33,184 bases of DNA from CADEED01 sp035525785 (GTDB lineage Bacteria; Pseudomonadota; Gammaproteobacteria; Steroidobacterales; Steroidobacteraceae): NCBI GenBank assembly GCA_035525785.1, contig DATLDQ010000020.1, forward strand, positions 1-33,184, read 5' to 3'. The notes below the pieces were generated by a model. It did no database searches and was not told the DNA's origin. It saw nothing but the letters and a program-made list of their open reading frames with translations. The translations under genes were made by a program, and so were the position numbers. This document shows positions 14,471-23,584 of the stretch, piece by piece; within the stretch, counting starts at the first letter, position 1; each line of letters starts with the position of its first letter.

Positions 14471-17400
14471 ATGTTCCTTTCCAATTTCAGTATCAAGCAG
14501 CCGGTTACCACGGTCGCCATCGTCATCGTGCTCATGTGTCTGGGTTTGCTGGCGCTCAAGAACCTGCGCGTCAACCAGATTCCTGACGTCGAGAACCCGG
14601 TGATCTCGGTGAGCTTCCCGTATCCGGGCGCATCACCCGAGACGGTCGAGCGCGAGATCATCAATCGCGTCGAGAAGCCCCTGCAGAGCATTCCGCAGGT
14701 CTATGAGATGTGGTCGAACGCGTCGGAGAGCAACGCGCAGTTCACCATCATCTTCGACTTCAAAAAGGACATGTCTGCCGCCGCGGACGAAATCCGCAAT
14801 GCCATCGCGTCGGTGCGCTACAAGCTGCCCATAGAGATGCGCGAGCCGGTGCTGTGGCGGCGCGATCCATCGGCGGACCCCATCGTCAATCTCGGTCTGT
14901 CCGCAACCAAGCAGACGCATGCAGAAATCTCGCGTCTCGCCGAAGACGTGCTCGCAGACGAGCTGCGCAGTGTCGATGGCGTCTCGCAGGTAGACGTCGA
15001 CGGCGCCTTGCATCGCGAGCTGTCCGTGCTGCTGCATGCGCAGAAGCTGCGCGAATACAACGTGTCGGCGGGTGAGGTCGTGAACGCCTTGCGCGCGCAG
15101 AACACCAATGCGCCCGTCGGCCGCGTGAAGGGCGAGCTCGACGAGCAGAACATCCGGCTCGTCGGCCGCATCGAGCGCCCGGCCGACTTCAACGACATCG
15201 TGGTCAAGCGGCTCGGCGACCAAGTGGTGCGCCTGGGCCAGGTGGCGACGGTGGAAGACGGCTTTGCCGAGCCGAGCAGCTACAGCCTGCGCAGTGGCAA
15301 GCCCAATGTTGGCCTGTCGGTGATCCGCTCGCGCGAGGCCAGCACGGTCACCGTTGCGGACCACGTGCGCAAGAAAGTCGAGGAAATCAACAAGACCCTG
15401 CCCGAGGGCACCAAGCTCGAAGTCACGCGCGATGGCGGTGAAGAGGCGGAGGACAACCTCGACAACGTGATTCACGCGCTGATCTTCGGCGCGGGCCTCA
15501 CCATCTTCGTGGTGTACGCCTTCCTGAATTCCTGGCGCTCGACCATGATCACGGCGCTATCACTGCCCACGTCCGCCGTTGCCGCATTCATCGCGGTGTG
15601 GCTGTGCGGGTTCACGCTGAACTTCATGACACTGCTCGGCCTGTCACTGGCCATCGGTGTGCTCATCGACGATGCCATCGTGGTGCGAGAGAACATAGTG
15701 CGCCACATGGAACGCGGCGAAGACCGCGTCACCGCTGCGCGCAACGGCACGGCCGAGATCGGTCTGGCCGTGACCGCCACCACGTTCTCCATCGTCGCGG
15801 TGTTCGTGCCCGTGGCGTTCATGGGTGGCGGCGCCGGCGAATGGTTCCGGCCCTTCGCGGTGACCGTGGTGTCCTCGGTGCTGGTTTCGCTGTTCATCTC
15901 CTTCACGCTCGACCCGATGCTCTCGGCCTACTGGGGCGATCCGCCGGGGCAGCTGCACGCCGAGAAGAAAGGCCTCTCCAGGCTGCTCGGCCGGTTCAAC
16001 ACCTGGTTCGACCACCAGGCCGACCGTTACGGCGGCGTGATCGAATGGGCCCTGCATCATCGGAAGTGGATGGCGTGGGGTTCAGTGTTCATGCTGGCCA
16101 TCGCGCTCATCTTCCAGGGCATGTTCGGCGGCAGCGAATTCCTCCCAAAGTCGGATTACGGCACGCTGGCCGTGGAAGTGCGCACGCCTTCGAGCACCAG
16201 CCTCGAATACGCCCGCGGCAAGGTGGAGCGAGCTGCCGAGATCGCGCGCAGCATCCCCGAGGTGAAGAACACCGACTCGCGCGTCAATTCGACGGGCGGA
16301 CGCGTGTGGGTGGATGTGGGCAAGAAGACCGAGCGTGACCGTGGACTCAGCGCGCTGGCCGCGGAGTTGCGTGACAAGCTGAAGTCGCTGGTGGGCGCCG
16401 AGTACGTGGTGCTCGACGACCTCAACAATGGCGCACGCAAGCCGGTGCAGATCCAGTTCTACGGCACGGATTCGCGCAAGCTCATGGACCTCACCAACCA
16501 GTTCATGGAGAAGGTGCGCGAAATCCCCGGCGCGGTCGACGTGGGACTCTCGGAGCAGGATCCCAAGGACGAGTTGCGCATCGAACTCGATCGGGGCCTC
16601 GCCAATCAGCTGGGCATCTCGGTGAACGACGCGGCCCAGACGCTGCGCGTGGCGTTCGCCGGCGTGGAGGTCGGCGACTGGGTGGATCCCACCGGCGAGT
16701 CGCGTGACGTGGCCGTCCGCCTGTCACCCGAGGATCGCGTCAACGCGACCAACATAGAGCATCTGCCCATCTCCGTGGCGGGCAGCAACATGATGGTGCC
16801 TTTGGAGCAGATCGCGACCATCTACATGGACAAGGGTCCGGCGCGCATCCAGCACTACAACGGCAAGCGCACGGTGACCGTGTCGGCCAACGTGCAGGGC
16901 GTGGACGCGGGGACCGTCAGCAAGAAGGCTAAGGAAATTGCGGATGCACTGGAATTCCCACAGGGCTTCGGCGTCGGTCTGGGTGGCTCTTCGCGTGACC
17001 AGAACGAGCTCTTCGGCGAGATGATAGCCGCGCTGTTCATGGGTATCGGTGTCATGTACCTGGTGCTGGTTATGCAGTTCGGCTCATTTACCGCGCCCAT
17101 CGCGATCATGCTGTCATTGCCGCTGTCGCTGATCGGCGTGGTGCTGGCGCTCACGATCTCCGGCGGCACGCTGAACCTCATGAGCCTCATCGGCGTCATC
17201 ATGCTCATGGGGCTCGTGGCGAAGAACGCCATCCTGCTGCTCGACTGCGCGCGCGAGGAAGAACGGCGCGGCATCGATCGCGAGGACGCCCTGATGCACG
17301 CGGGCCGTGTGCGCCTGCGCCCCATCCTCATGACGACGTTCGCGCTGGTGGCCGGCATGATGCCGGTGGCGATTGGGGTCGGGGAGGGAGGCGAGTTCTA

Positions 17401-17833
17401 CTCACCCATGGCCGTCGCCATCATCGGCGGCGTGATCGTCTCGACGTTGCTCACGTTGCTGGTGGTGCCGAGCTTCTACGACAGCATCGAGATCAACACC
17501 GAGCGCGCCAAGCTCAAGTTCAAGGCGCGTGGCGTGCTGTACACCCCGTTCGGTGCGTTCTGGCTGACGCTCGTGGAGTTCGTGCTGACCCTCACGTTCC
17601 TGCGGTTCTTCTACCGCTGTACCTTGTGGTGCTTCGACATGTTCTCGCCGCAGGAACACCCGGTGGAGAAGGCCGCGCGACTGCGCGGCTTCGAGATTCC
17701 GGATGGCTTCAAGCCGCGGCCGCAGCCCTGGCAGCGCAAGCGCGGCACGGCGCCGAAGGTGTATCGCAACGAGAACGTGGTGGCGGCGCCACCGAAGTAC
17801 GATCCGCCGGAGCTCGCGCCGGTTCGGTCATGA
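14471..17833 (+). CDS. RND family (HAE1-type) efflux permease
   Basis: A 1120-residue AcrB/MexF-like inner-membrane proton antiporter. It has the N-terminal helix FSIKQPVTTVAIVIVL, a pore/porter region with PGASPETVE, the TM4 proton-relay aspartates D400-D401 (GVLIDDAIVV) and the TM10 lysine K918 (GLVAKNAILLL). Typical HAE1 pumps have about 1030-1050 residues. This one continues past TM12 with an additional hydrophobic stretch (GAFWLTLVEFVLTLTFLRFFY) and a basic, proline-rich tail of about 60 residues that may be cytoplasmic. The ATG follows AGGGAGCGGGCC in the gap after the adaptor gene, forming a two-gene operon ended by the hairpin at 17857-17890. The outer-membrane partner must be encoded elsewhere. 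The substrate is unknown. Confidence 0.93.
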   Translation: MFLSNFSIKQPVTTVAIVIVLMCLGLLALKNLRVNQIPDVENPVISVSFPYPGASPETVEREIINRVEKPLQSIPQVYEMWSNASESNAQFTIIFDFKKDMSAAADEIRNAIASVRYKLPIEMREPVLWRRDPSADPIVNLGLSATKQTHAEISRLAEDVLADELRSVDGVSQVDVDGALHRELSVLLHAQKLREYNVSAGEVVNALRAQNTNAPVGRVKGELDEQNIRLVGRIERPADFNDIVVKRLGDQVVRLGQVATVEDGFAEPSSYSLRSGKPNVGLSVIRSREASTVTVADHVRKKVEEINKTLPEGTKLEVTRDGGEEAEDNLDNVIHALIFGAGLTIFVVYAFLNSWRSTMITALSLPTSAVAAFIAVWLCGFTLNFMTLLGLSLAIGVLIDDAIVVRENIVRHMERGEDRVTAARNGTAEIGLAVTATTFSIVAVFVPVAFMGGGAGEWFRPFAVTVVSSVLVSLFISFTLDPMLSAYWGDPPGQLHAEKKGLSRLLGRFNTWFDHQADRYGGVIEWALHHRKWMAWGSVFMLAIALIFQGMFGGSEFLPKSDYGTLAVEVRTPSSTSLEYARGKVERAAEIARSIPEVKNTDSRVNSTGGRVWVDVGKKTERDRGLSALAAELRDKLKSLVGAEYVVLDDLNNGARKPVQIQFYGTDSRKLMDLTNQFMEKVREIPGAVDVGLSEQDPKDELRIELDRGLANQLGISVNDAAQTLRVAFAGVEVGDWVDPTGESRDVAVRLSPEDRVNATNIEHLPISVAGSNMMVPLEQIATIYMDKGPARIQHYNGKRTVTVSANVQGVDAGTVSKKAKEIADALEFPQGFGVGLGGSSRDQNELFGEMIAALFMGIGVMYLVLVMQFGSFTAPIAIMLSLPLSLIGVVLALTISGGTLNLMSLIGVIMLMGLVAKNAILLLDCAREEERRGIDREDALMHAGRVRLRPILMTTFALVAGMMPVAIGVGEGGEFYSPMAVAIIGGVIVSTLLTLLVVPSFYDSIEINTERAKLKFKARGVLYTPFGAFWLTLVEFVLTLTFLRFFYRCTLWCFDMFSPQEHPVEKAARLRGFEIPDGFKPRPQPWQRKRGTAPKVYRNENVVAAPPKYDPPELAPVRS

Positions 17834-17856
17834 ACCCGCGTTGATCGAGTCCTGAT

Positions 17857-17890
17857 AAAACGCCCGGCACCCAAGGATGCCGGGCGTTTT
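17857..17890. terminator. bidirectional intrinsic terminator
   Basis: A perfect 13-base-pair stem (17857-17869 AAAACGCCCGGCA with 17878-17890) and an eight-base loop. The stem ends in TTTT on the plus strand and, read from the other side, also in TTTT on the minus strand. It lies between the convergent RND operon and the GH2 gene and can serve both. Confidence 0.88.
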
Positions 17891-17961
17891 GCTTTGGCGT
17901 GCTGGCGAGGTCGCCGCATTGCCGCCCCGCGCAGGGTCACCGCGATCGGAGAATGTGCGGT

Positions 17962-20733
17962 TCATTGCGGCGAAGTCAGGGAGATCACGATATCTCCCCG
18001 CACTATGCCATCGATGCGCGTCACCTGGGACTGCGGCCCCAGGGCTTCCGCGAGGTCGAACTTGGACCCGATGGGCGGAATGGCGTGCAGGAACGACCAG
18101 CCAAGATCCGGAAGATCGATGACAGGTTGTTGGCCGGGCTGCGGACGATGCAAACCGAAGAACGGAATGCCGCTCCCGTTCTCGAACCAGACGGATGCGT
18201 CCTTCGTGCGCATCTCGAGCCAGTGCCAGTCCGTGAAGAAGCCCGGGAACTCGGGATAGGTGAACGACTCGCCGGGTACCGGATCGTTGTATGCCACCTC
18301 GTGCAATCCGAAGGTCGGCCCGGCAATGCGGTTCTTCCACACGCGGTAGGGCCCGGCGCCGACCCAGCGCTTGGCCTGCACGTCCTTCGCGCCCTCGAAG
18401 CGGATGCCGTAGATGTCCGCCGTGGTGTTGCCCTCGAGCTCGTAGCTCATCAAGAGCTTGTCGGCCGCGATGCGCCAGGAGACGGACCTCAGCGTGCCGC
18501 CCGCGTACCAGGCGCGCGCCAGCACACTCACATCGTCGCGAGGCGCGAGCTCGAGCTTGCGCAACTTGCCGGGCACGGATAGGGCGCGGAAACCGCGCTG
18601 GTCGCGAATCCACGCGAAGGCTTTGGGACCGGCGAGGGCGATTTCCCGATCGCCCTGGCGAAGTGATGCGAGGGAGCCGTCGGCGTTGAATTGCAGCGCG
18701 AAGTCGCCGGCCGTGACGCGCCGCCCGTCCTTCTTCCGAGCGAGGCGGCCGGGCGCCGAAGCGTGCGTGGGTACCGTGACCGGCACTGTCCACGTCCAGA
18801 TTTCTTCGCCCCGAGGGTCGAAGGCGGCGAGCTCGAGGACGCTGCCCGCGCCCGGCGCGCCGGACACGGGCAGCGACCACACGCGTTCCTGGCGCGGCGC
18901 GAGATCCGGCCCCGGAGCGGCGCCTTCCTCCAGCACTCGCGAAGCCTCGTGCGAGCCCGCGGCGGGTAGCGCGCGCAGCGTCCACGCGAACCGCACGTTC
19001 GAAAGCGAGGTGAAGTCGTAATCGTTGCGCAGCTTCATGCGCAACGCCCCATCGCGGTATGCGAGGTCGCTCACCTGCACGGGCGACCAGATCTGCTTCA
19101 CCGTGTAGAAGCTGCCTTCGGGCTCGTGATGGGGGCCGACGAGGCCATCGGGCGCCGAATTGCCCACGCAATCGAGGTGGCCGTCCTGGTCGGTGCGCTG
19201 CGGGCATTCATCCGCGAAGGCCCAGAAAAATCCGCCGGCAACCGTCGGGCTCGAGCCCATGACCTGCCAGTAATCCTCGAAACCCGCGCCGATGCCGCCG
19301 TCGTACAGCCCGTGCAGGAACTCGGTGGGCATGAAGATCTGCGGTCCCGCCGAGAGTTTCACGGTGCTCGCGTACTTCTCGTAGTGATCCGTGTTGATGT
19401 CATCGTGAATAGCCCAGGGATGCAGCACTTTCCGCCCCTGCGGGTCCCACCGCGCGAACTCGGCGTCGTTGTCCGTATTCCAGCCGCCTTCGTTGCCGTT
19501 GTCCCAGAACAGGATGCTGGGGTGGTTGACGTCGCGACGGATCATTTGGCCGATGAGGCGCGCGCCCGTCGGCGTGTCGTATGAACCCTGCCAGCCCGCG
19601 AGCTCGTCGAGCACGTACAGGCCGAGCTCATCGGCGGCTTCGAGGAAGGACGGGTCGGGTGGATAGTGCGACATGCGCACGGCGTTCATGTTCGCGGCCT
19701 TGATGAGCCGCGCATCGGCGTAGTTGTCCTCGCGCGAGAGCGTGCGGCCCGTGGCGGGCCGGAACGAATGGCGGTTGACGCCCTTGAGCACGACCTTGTG
19801 GCCATTGAGATAGACGCCGTCGTTGGCGCGCACTTCCACGGTGCGGAAGCCGAAGCGTTGCGTGAGCTCGTGCAGCGACTTGTCGCCCTGGAGCAGCTCG
19901 AACTTCACCGAGTAGAGGCGGGGCGTCTCGGCGGTCCAGAGCGCGGGTGCCGTGAATCTACCCGAGATCTGCATTTGAGCCTTGCGACTGGCAGGCTCGC
20001 GCAGCGGCGGGCCGAAGGCTTTTCCGCTTGCATCGATGACCTGCGCCACGAGAACGGTGTTGCGCGGCACGGGGCCGTCGAAATGCACTGTCGCGCTGAA
20101 TGCGCCATCGGCGCGCGCGTCGATGGCCGTCCACGCGATGTGATGCGCGGGCCGCGCTTCCAACCACACGGGCCGATAGATGCCGCCGAAGGTCCAGTAG
20201 TCACCGCGACGCTCCGCGCGATTCACGCTCGTATTCGACGATTCCTTCGCGACGGTTACCTCGACCTGGTTCGTGCCCGGTTTCAGCAACCGCGTGATGT
20301 CGTAACTGAACCGGTAAAAGCCGCCCTGGTGGGTCGCGCCGGCGGGTTTGCCATTGATTAAAACCGCGGTGTCGGTCATGGCCGCTTCGAACACGATGAA
20401 GACGTCGCGGTCTTTCCAATCGGCAGGAGCCTCGAAGGTGCGCCGGTACGTCCCGGTCTCCTTCGGGATGATCGGATCATCGTCGGGTTTTCCGCGGCCC
20501 TGCGTGCCGTAGTAGTAGGCACCGAAGCCCTGCTGCTCCCACTGCGAGGGCACGGCTATCTTCCGCCACTCGCCACTGCCACGGCCGGCGTCGAGCTTGA
20601 AATCCCAGTAGACGGGCGATTCGCCCGTTTCACCCATGCCCGAGAGCGGCAGCACTTCGGTGGGCGCGGCCCTCGACCACGTGGGCGCGAGACAGCACAC
20701 AAAGGCGGCGAACAGCGCGCCGATTCGTTTCAC
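17962..20733 (-). CDS. glycoside hydrolase family 2 protein, beta-galactosidase-like, exported
   Basis: A 923-residue GH2 enzyme, a retaining exo-beta-glycosidase family including beta-galactosidases. A Sec signal peptide spans about 1-22 (WSRA-APTEV). The jelly-roll sugar-binding domain (about 40-195) contains VPSQWEQQGFGAYYYG and the GGIYRPVWLE strand, followed by an Ig-like domain and a TIM barrel beginning near LKGVNRHSF (317-324). The general acid/base is E415 in WDNGNEGG, and the probable nucleophile is E471 in MPTEFLHGLYDGG. Further beta domains make up the C terminus. The start is the GTG two bases after the upstream stop, since only this start gives a clean signal peptide; the open frame continues upstream inside the lyase gene but that is not coding. 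The partner gene suggests removal of galactan side chains from rhamnogalacturonan I. Confidence 0.88.
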   Translation of the reverse strand: MKRIGALFAAFVCCLAPTWSRAAPTEVLPLSGMGETGESPVYWDFKLDAGRGSGEWRKIAVPSQWEQQGFGAYYYGTQGRGKPDDDPIIPKETGTYRRTFEAPADWKDRDVFIVFEAAMTDTAVLINGKPAGATHQGGFYRFSYDITRLLKPGTNQVEVTVAKESSNTSVNRAERRGDYWTFGGIYRPVWLEARPAHHIAWTAIDARADGAFSATVHFDGPVPRNTVLVAQVIDASGKAFGPPLREPASRKAQMQISGRFTAPALWTAETPRLYSVKFELLQGDKSLHELTQRFGFRTVEVRANDGVYLNGHKVVLKGVNRHSFRPATGRTLSREDNYADARLIKAANMNAVRMSHYPPDPSFLEAADELGLYVLDELAGWQGSYDTPTGARLIGQMIRRDVNHPSILFWDNGNEGGWNTDNDAEFARWDPQGRKVLHPWAIHDDINTDHYEKYASTVKLSAGPQIFMPTEFLHGLYDGGIGAGFEDYWQVMGSSPTVAGGFFWAFADECPQRTDQDGHLDCVGNSAPDGLVGPHHEPEGSFYTVKQIWSPVQVSDLAYRDGALRMKLRNDYDFTSLSNVRFAWTLRALPAAGSHEASRVLEEGAAPGPDLAPRQERVWSLPVSGAPGAGSVLELAAFDPRGEEIWTWTVPVTVPTHASAPGRLARKKDGRRVTAGDFALQFNADGSLASLRQGDREIALAGPKAFAWIRDQRGFRALSVPGKLRKLELAPRDDVSVLARAWYAGGTLRSVSWRIAADKLLMSYELEGNTTADIYGIRFEGAKDVQAKRWVGAGPYRVWKNRIAGPTFGLHEVAYNDPVPGESFTYPEFPGFFTDWHWLEMRTKDASVWFENGSGIPFFGLHRPQPGQQPVIDLPDLGWSFLHAIPPIGSKFDLAEALGPQSQVTRIDGIVRGDIVISLTSPQ

Positions 20734-20735
20734 GC

Positions 20736-23459
20736 TCACGTGAGCGAACGCGTGTACGCCAGGCAAACGATGCCCGCCAACCCCCATTGCGCGCTGGAGT
20801 TGGTGGAGATGCCCGGCCCTTCGTCGACCGGGTTCAGCACCGCGGGCGCCTCGATGCGGTTTGCGACGAATGCCTGGCGCATGCCGTAGCCCGCACGGCC
20901 ATCGGTGAACTCCCTCCAGGCGCGGGCCGCGAGCTTTGCGTCCTTCTTGCGATACGCCGCGAAAGCCGTGAGGCGCGCGTGACCCTGCTGCAGGTTCGTA
21001 CCCTTGAGCTCCTGTCCCAACGCCGCCTTCTGGTCTTCCGCGGGCGCGTTGTACAGCTCGCAGTACTGCAACCAGGCCCGCTCGAACTCGGGTACCTCGA
21101 AGGACTCGATGAGCTCGGCGCAGATCTCCGGCAGACCGAAGGCCGCCGAGAGGTGCGACACGCTGACGCGATCGTCCTTGGCCTTGTCGAACGCGCCGGT
21201 GACGAGATTGAAGCGCTCGCTGCCCGTGAAGAACCCGCGCGGCTGCGCGCCGATGGTCTTCATGCTGGCGAGCAGCCGGTCGCGGAATTTCGGATCGCGC
21301 GTGCGCTCCCACTCGGTGAACCAGGCGCTGGCCAGCGCGCCCCAATCCGTACCGAAGCCCACGTAGGCGTAGTCGCCCTCCGGATCTTCGAGATGCCGGT
21401 CGGCGGCGTTGGCAAGCTTGCGACCGGGCGGCACGGTGCGCAGCGTGCGCGCGGCCTCGTTCTGCTCGCGAAGCAGATCGCCGACGCGCTCGTCGGCCGT
21501 GAGGTAGTAATAGAAGCGGCGGTTCAGCGCCGTGCTGATGCGCAGTTGTTTGGCGCTGCAGCCCCAATGCTGAACGTTGTGGCGCGAACCGAGCGGCGCG
21601 AACTTGCCAAGGTGGTGCACGTCCACTTCGCCCGTGTGGCGGGTCATGGCCTCGGCGAAGCGGAACGCGTCGGCGCGGCCGGTGCGCAGAAAGTACATCC
21701 ACAGCCACACGTCGGTGGCCAGCTCGGAGTTGTCCCACGCGAAGCCGCCGACGTCGTAGCGCCAGGTGTGGCGGTCGAAGTCGTACGTGTGCATGACGTC
21801 GCCGTAATTCCAGTACCCGTACCAGCCGCGCTGATCCTGCTGGCCCCGGTAGAAATCGAACATCCAGTCGAGCTGCTTCTCGAGACCGGCATGCGCGTCG
21901 GAAGTTTGCGAGGGCAGTGACAACGCGTGGCCGAACACGCCGCTTTCGACGATGGTCTGCGGGGTCGCGGCCATGACGGCCGGCTCACGCAGCGCCTGCG
22001 CGAGCTGCGTGAATCGTTCGCGCGAAGGCGTGGCCGGCAGGATCCACAACATCATCTCGCTGGTGCGCGCCACACCCACGGGCGTGCCGAAGCCCGGCTC
22101 GTAATCCTCGTACGTGATCTCGAGGCCGCCCTGGTACTGCTTCTCGTACGTGTCCTGTCCGAGACCATCGTGATAGAAACGCAGGTCCATGGGCTGCGCT
22201 TCCGGTGCCCAGACCCACAGCGTGACGGTCGCGGCGTTTTCATTCGCGCCACGGATGTCGAGCTGCGCGGGGTGGCTCTGCCAGAAATTGCGGATGCCGA
22301 AGGCGACGCCGCCCGCGGGCCCGCCCAGGTAGCCAAGTCCGCCGGCGCGTTTGCCGAGGCCGCAATCGAGCCACGCATGTCCGCTGGCCGTGCGTTTGCG
22401 GATGGTGAAGCCGTCGGCGTTTGGCTGGAACAGCGTCCAGTCGCCGAAGGCCGGTACGTATTGAAGCAGGTTTTTCACCACCGGCGCGATCTCGGGCACG
22501 GCGGTGCCGGCCACCTGCGCGTCGCGCACGGCCTGGCCAGGGTCGCGCCGCAGGCCGGTGAGCCCACGCACCGCTTCACCTAACAACCCTGCGCCGTCGC
22601 CCGCGAACCGAACATGGCGGTCGTACAGCTCGGCCTTCTGCGGCGCCGTGAAACGCAGGCCGAGGCCGCGTATGAAGTCCTGGTTCTCGTCGCCGTCGAA
22701 CACGATGGTGTGCATGACGCGCAGCGAATCGCTGCCGAGATAGAAATAGAACCGCAACGTGAATGGCAGCCACGCGCGGCCGTCGCGCGCGTGATTGCCT
22801 TCCACCTTGATGACCGCGCGCACCGGTCCCCTTTGCTCGACGGTGACCTTGAGGATGCGGCTCTCGAACAGCTCTTGCGAAAACGCACCGGAGTCGCTGC
22901 CTCCCGCGGCGTTCTGGCGCAGCAACACCAGTTTGCCGTCACGCACGAGTTCGTGGCCCTCACGAGTGATGGACTCGATGACATTCGTGCCCGAGCGCGC
23001 GAACCGGCAGCTGAACACACCCGTGTCGACATCGACGTGGCCGTCGCTCTCCAGCACGCTCAGTGCCGCGACCTCCTTGGGAGATCCGCGCGGCGCAACC
23101 ACTTCGAACGGGCCGTCGCCCACCAGAGCTGTCGGTGGCAGTGCGTGTGCGCTGAACTTCAGTGAGCCATCGGGCCAGTAGGCGAGGGGCCAACTGTGCA
23201 GCGAATGAAGCTTCTGATCCGGCCCGCGCAGTACGAAGTAGTTGGCGGCGCCTTTGTGCTTGCCGCGTGGCCACGGTGTGCCCCATGTGACTCCCTGGGC
23301 GACAGGGGAGGCGGTGCCATCCAGCCACCGGACCCAGGCACCGGTTCCCGGGTTCGCGTCGACCGACCGCGAATTCGTGGAGTCGTTGGTAAAGGCGACG
23401 GCCACGGGGGCTGCGGCGCTGGCGGAGATGAAAGTCCGCCGCGTGATCTGCTTGCTCAT
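20736..23459 (-). CDS. YetA/PL26-like exo-rhamnogalacturonan lyase family protein, Tat-exported
   Basis: A 907-residue protein resembling the PcRGLX/YetA family, whose characterised fungal member is an exo-rhamnogalacturonan lyase (PL26). The N terminus carries a twin-arginine signal (SKQITRRTFI with R7-R8, then an Ala-rich hydrophobic stretch), so it is probably exported folded by Tat. The first half looks like beta-rich RIFT/super-barrel domains (VRWLDGTASPVAQGVTWGTP, FYFYLGSDSLRVMHTIVFDG), and the second half an alpha/alpha-barrel with WYGYWNYGDVMHTYD near 540-555. Start ATG 23459 has a GAGGGG ribosome binding site seven bases upstream. It ends two bases before the GH2 gene, giving a two-gene minus-strand operon. 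The family name is by recollection of sequence blocks; lyase activity is inferred. Confidence 0.75.
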   Translation of the reverse strand: MSKQITRRTFISASAAAPVAVAFTNDSTNSRSVDANPGTGAWVRWLDGTASPVAQGVTWGTPWPRGKHKGAANYFVLRGPDQKLHSLHSWPLAYWPDGSLKFSAHALPPTALVGDGPFEVVAPRGSPKEVAALSVLESDGHVDVDTGVFSCRFARSGTNVIESITREGHELVRDGKLVLLRQNAAGGSDSGAFSQELFESRILKVTVEQRGPVRAVIKVEGNHARDGRAWLPFTLRFYFYLGSDSLRVMHTIVFDGDENQDFIRGLGLRFTAPQKAELYDRHVRFAGDGAGLLGEAVRGLTGLRRDPGQAVRDAQVAGTAVPEIAPVVKNLLQYVPAFGDWTLFQPNADGFTIRKRTASGHAWLDCGLGKRAGGLGYLGGPAGGVAFGIRNFWQSHPAQLDIRGANENAATVTLWVWAPEAQPMDLRFYHDGLGQDTYEKQYQGGLEITYEDYEPGFGTPVGVARTSEMMLWILPATPSRERFTQLAQALREPAVMAATPQTIVESGVFGHALSLPSQTSDAHAGLEKQLDWMFDFYRGQQDQRGWYGYWNYGDVMHTYDFDRHTWRYDVGGFAWDNSELATDVWLWMYFLRTGRADAFRFAEAMTRHTGEVDVHHLGKFAPLGSRHNVQHWGCSAKQLRISTALNRRFYYYLTADERVGDLLREQNEAARTLRTVPPGRKLANAADRHLEDPEGDYAYVGFGTDWGALASAWFTEWERTRDPKFRDRLLASMKTIGAQPRGFFTGSERFNLVTGAFDKAKDDRVSVSHLSAAFGLPEICAELIESFEVPEFERAWLQYCELYNAPAEDQKAALGQELKGTNLQQGHARLTAFAAYRKKDAKLAARAWREFTDGRAGYGMRQAFVANRIEAPAVLNPVDEGPGISTNSSAQWGLAGIVCLAYTRSLT

Positions 23460-23584
23460 CGTTATCCCCTCGATGTCGCGCGTCTTGTGTGATCGAGAAT
23501 GCCCGATGTTGATCGGATTTGCCAAATATCAGACGCTGTTTCCCACCAGGTCCGTTATCCGGCTGGCACGGACGAGGTGCGGAT

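Noticed and set aside
20734..21738. N-terminal extension of the GH2 reading frame by 335 codons
   Set aside because: It lies antiphase inside the PL26-like gene on the same strand. A GTG two bases after that gene's stop gives a proper signal peptide, so the extension is not coding.
23496..23525. Promoter for the PL26-like gene (TTGGCA and CATTCT on the minus strand)
   Set aside because: The -10 match is only three of six bases, too weak to annotate.
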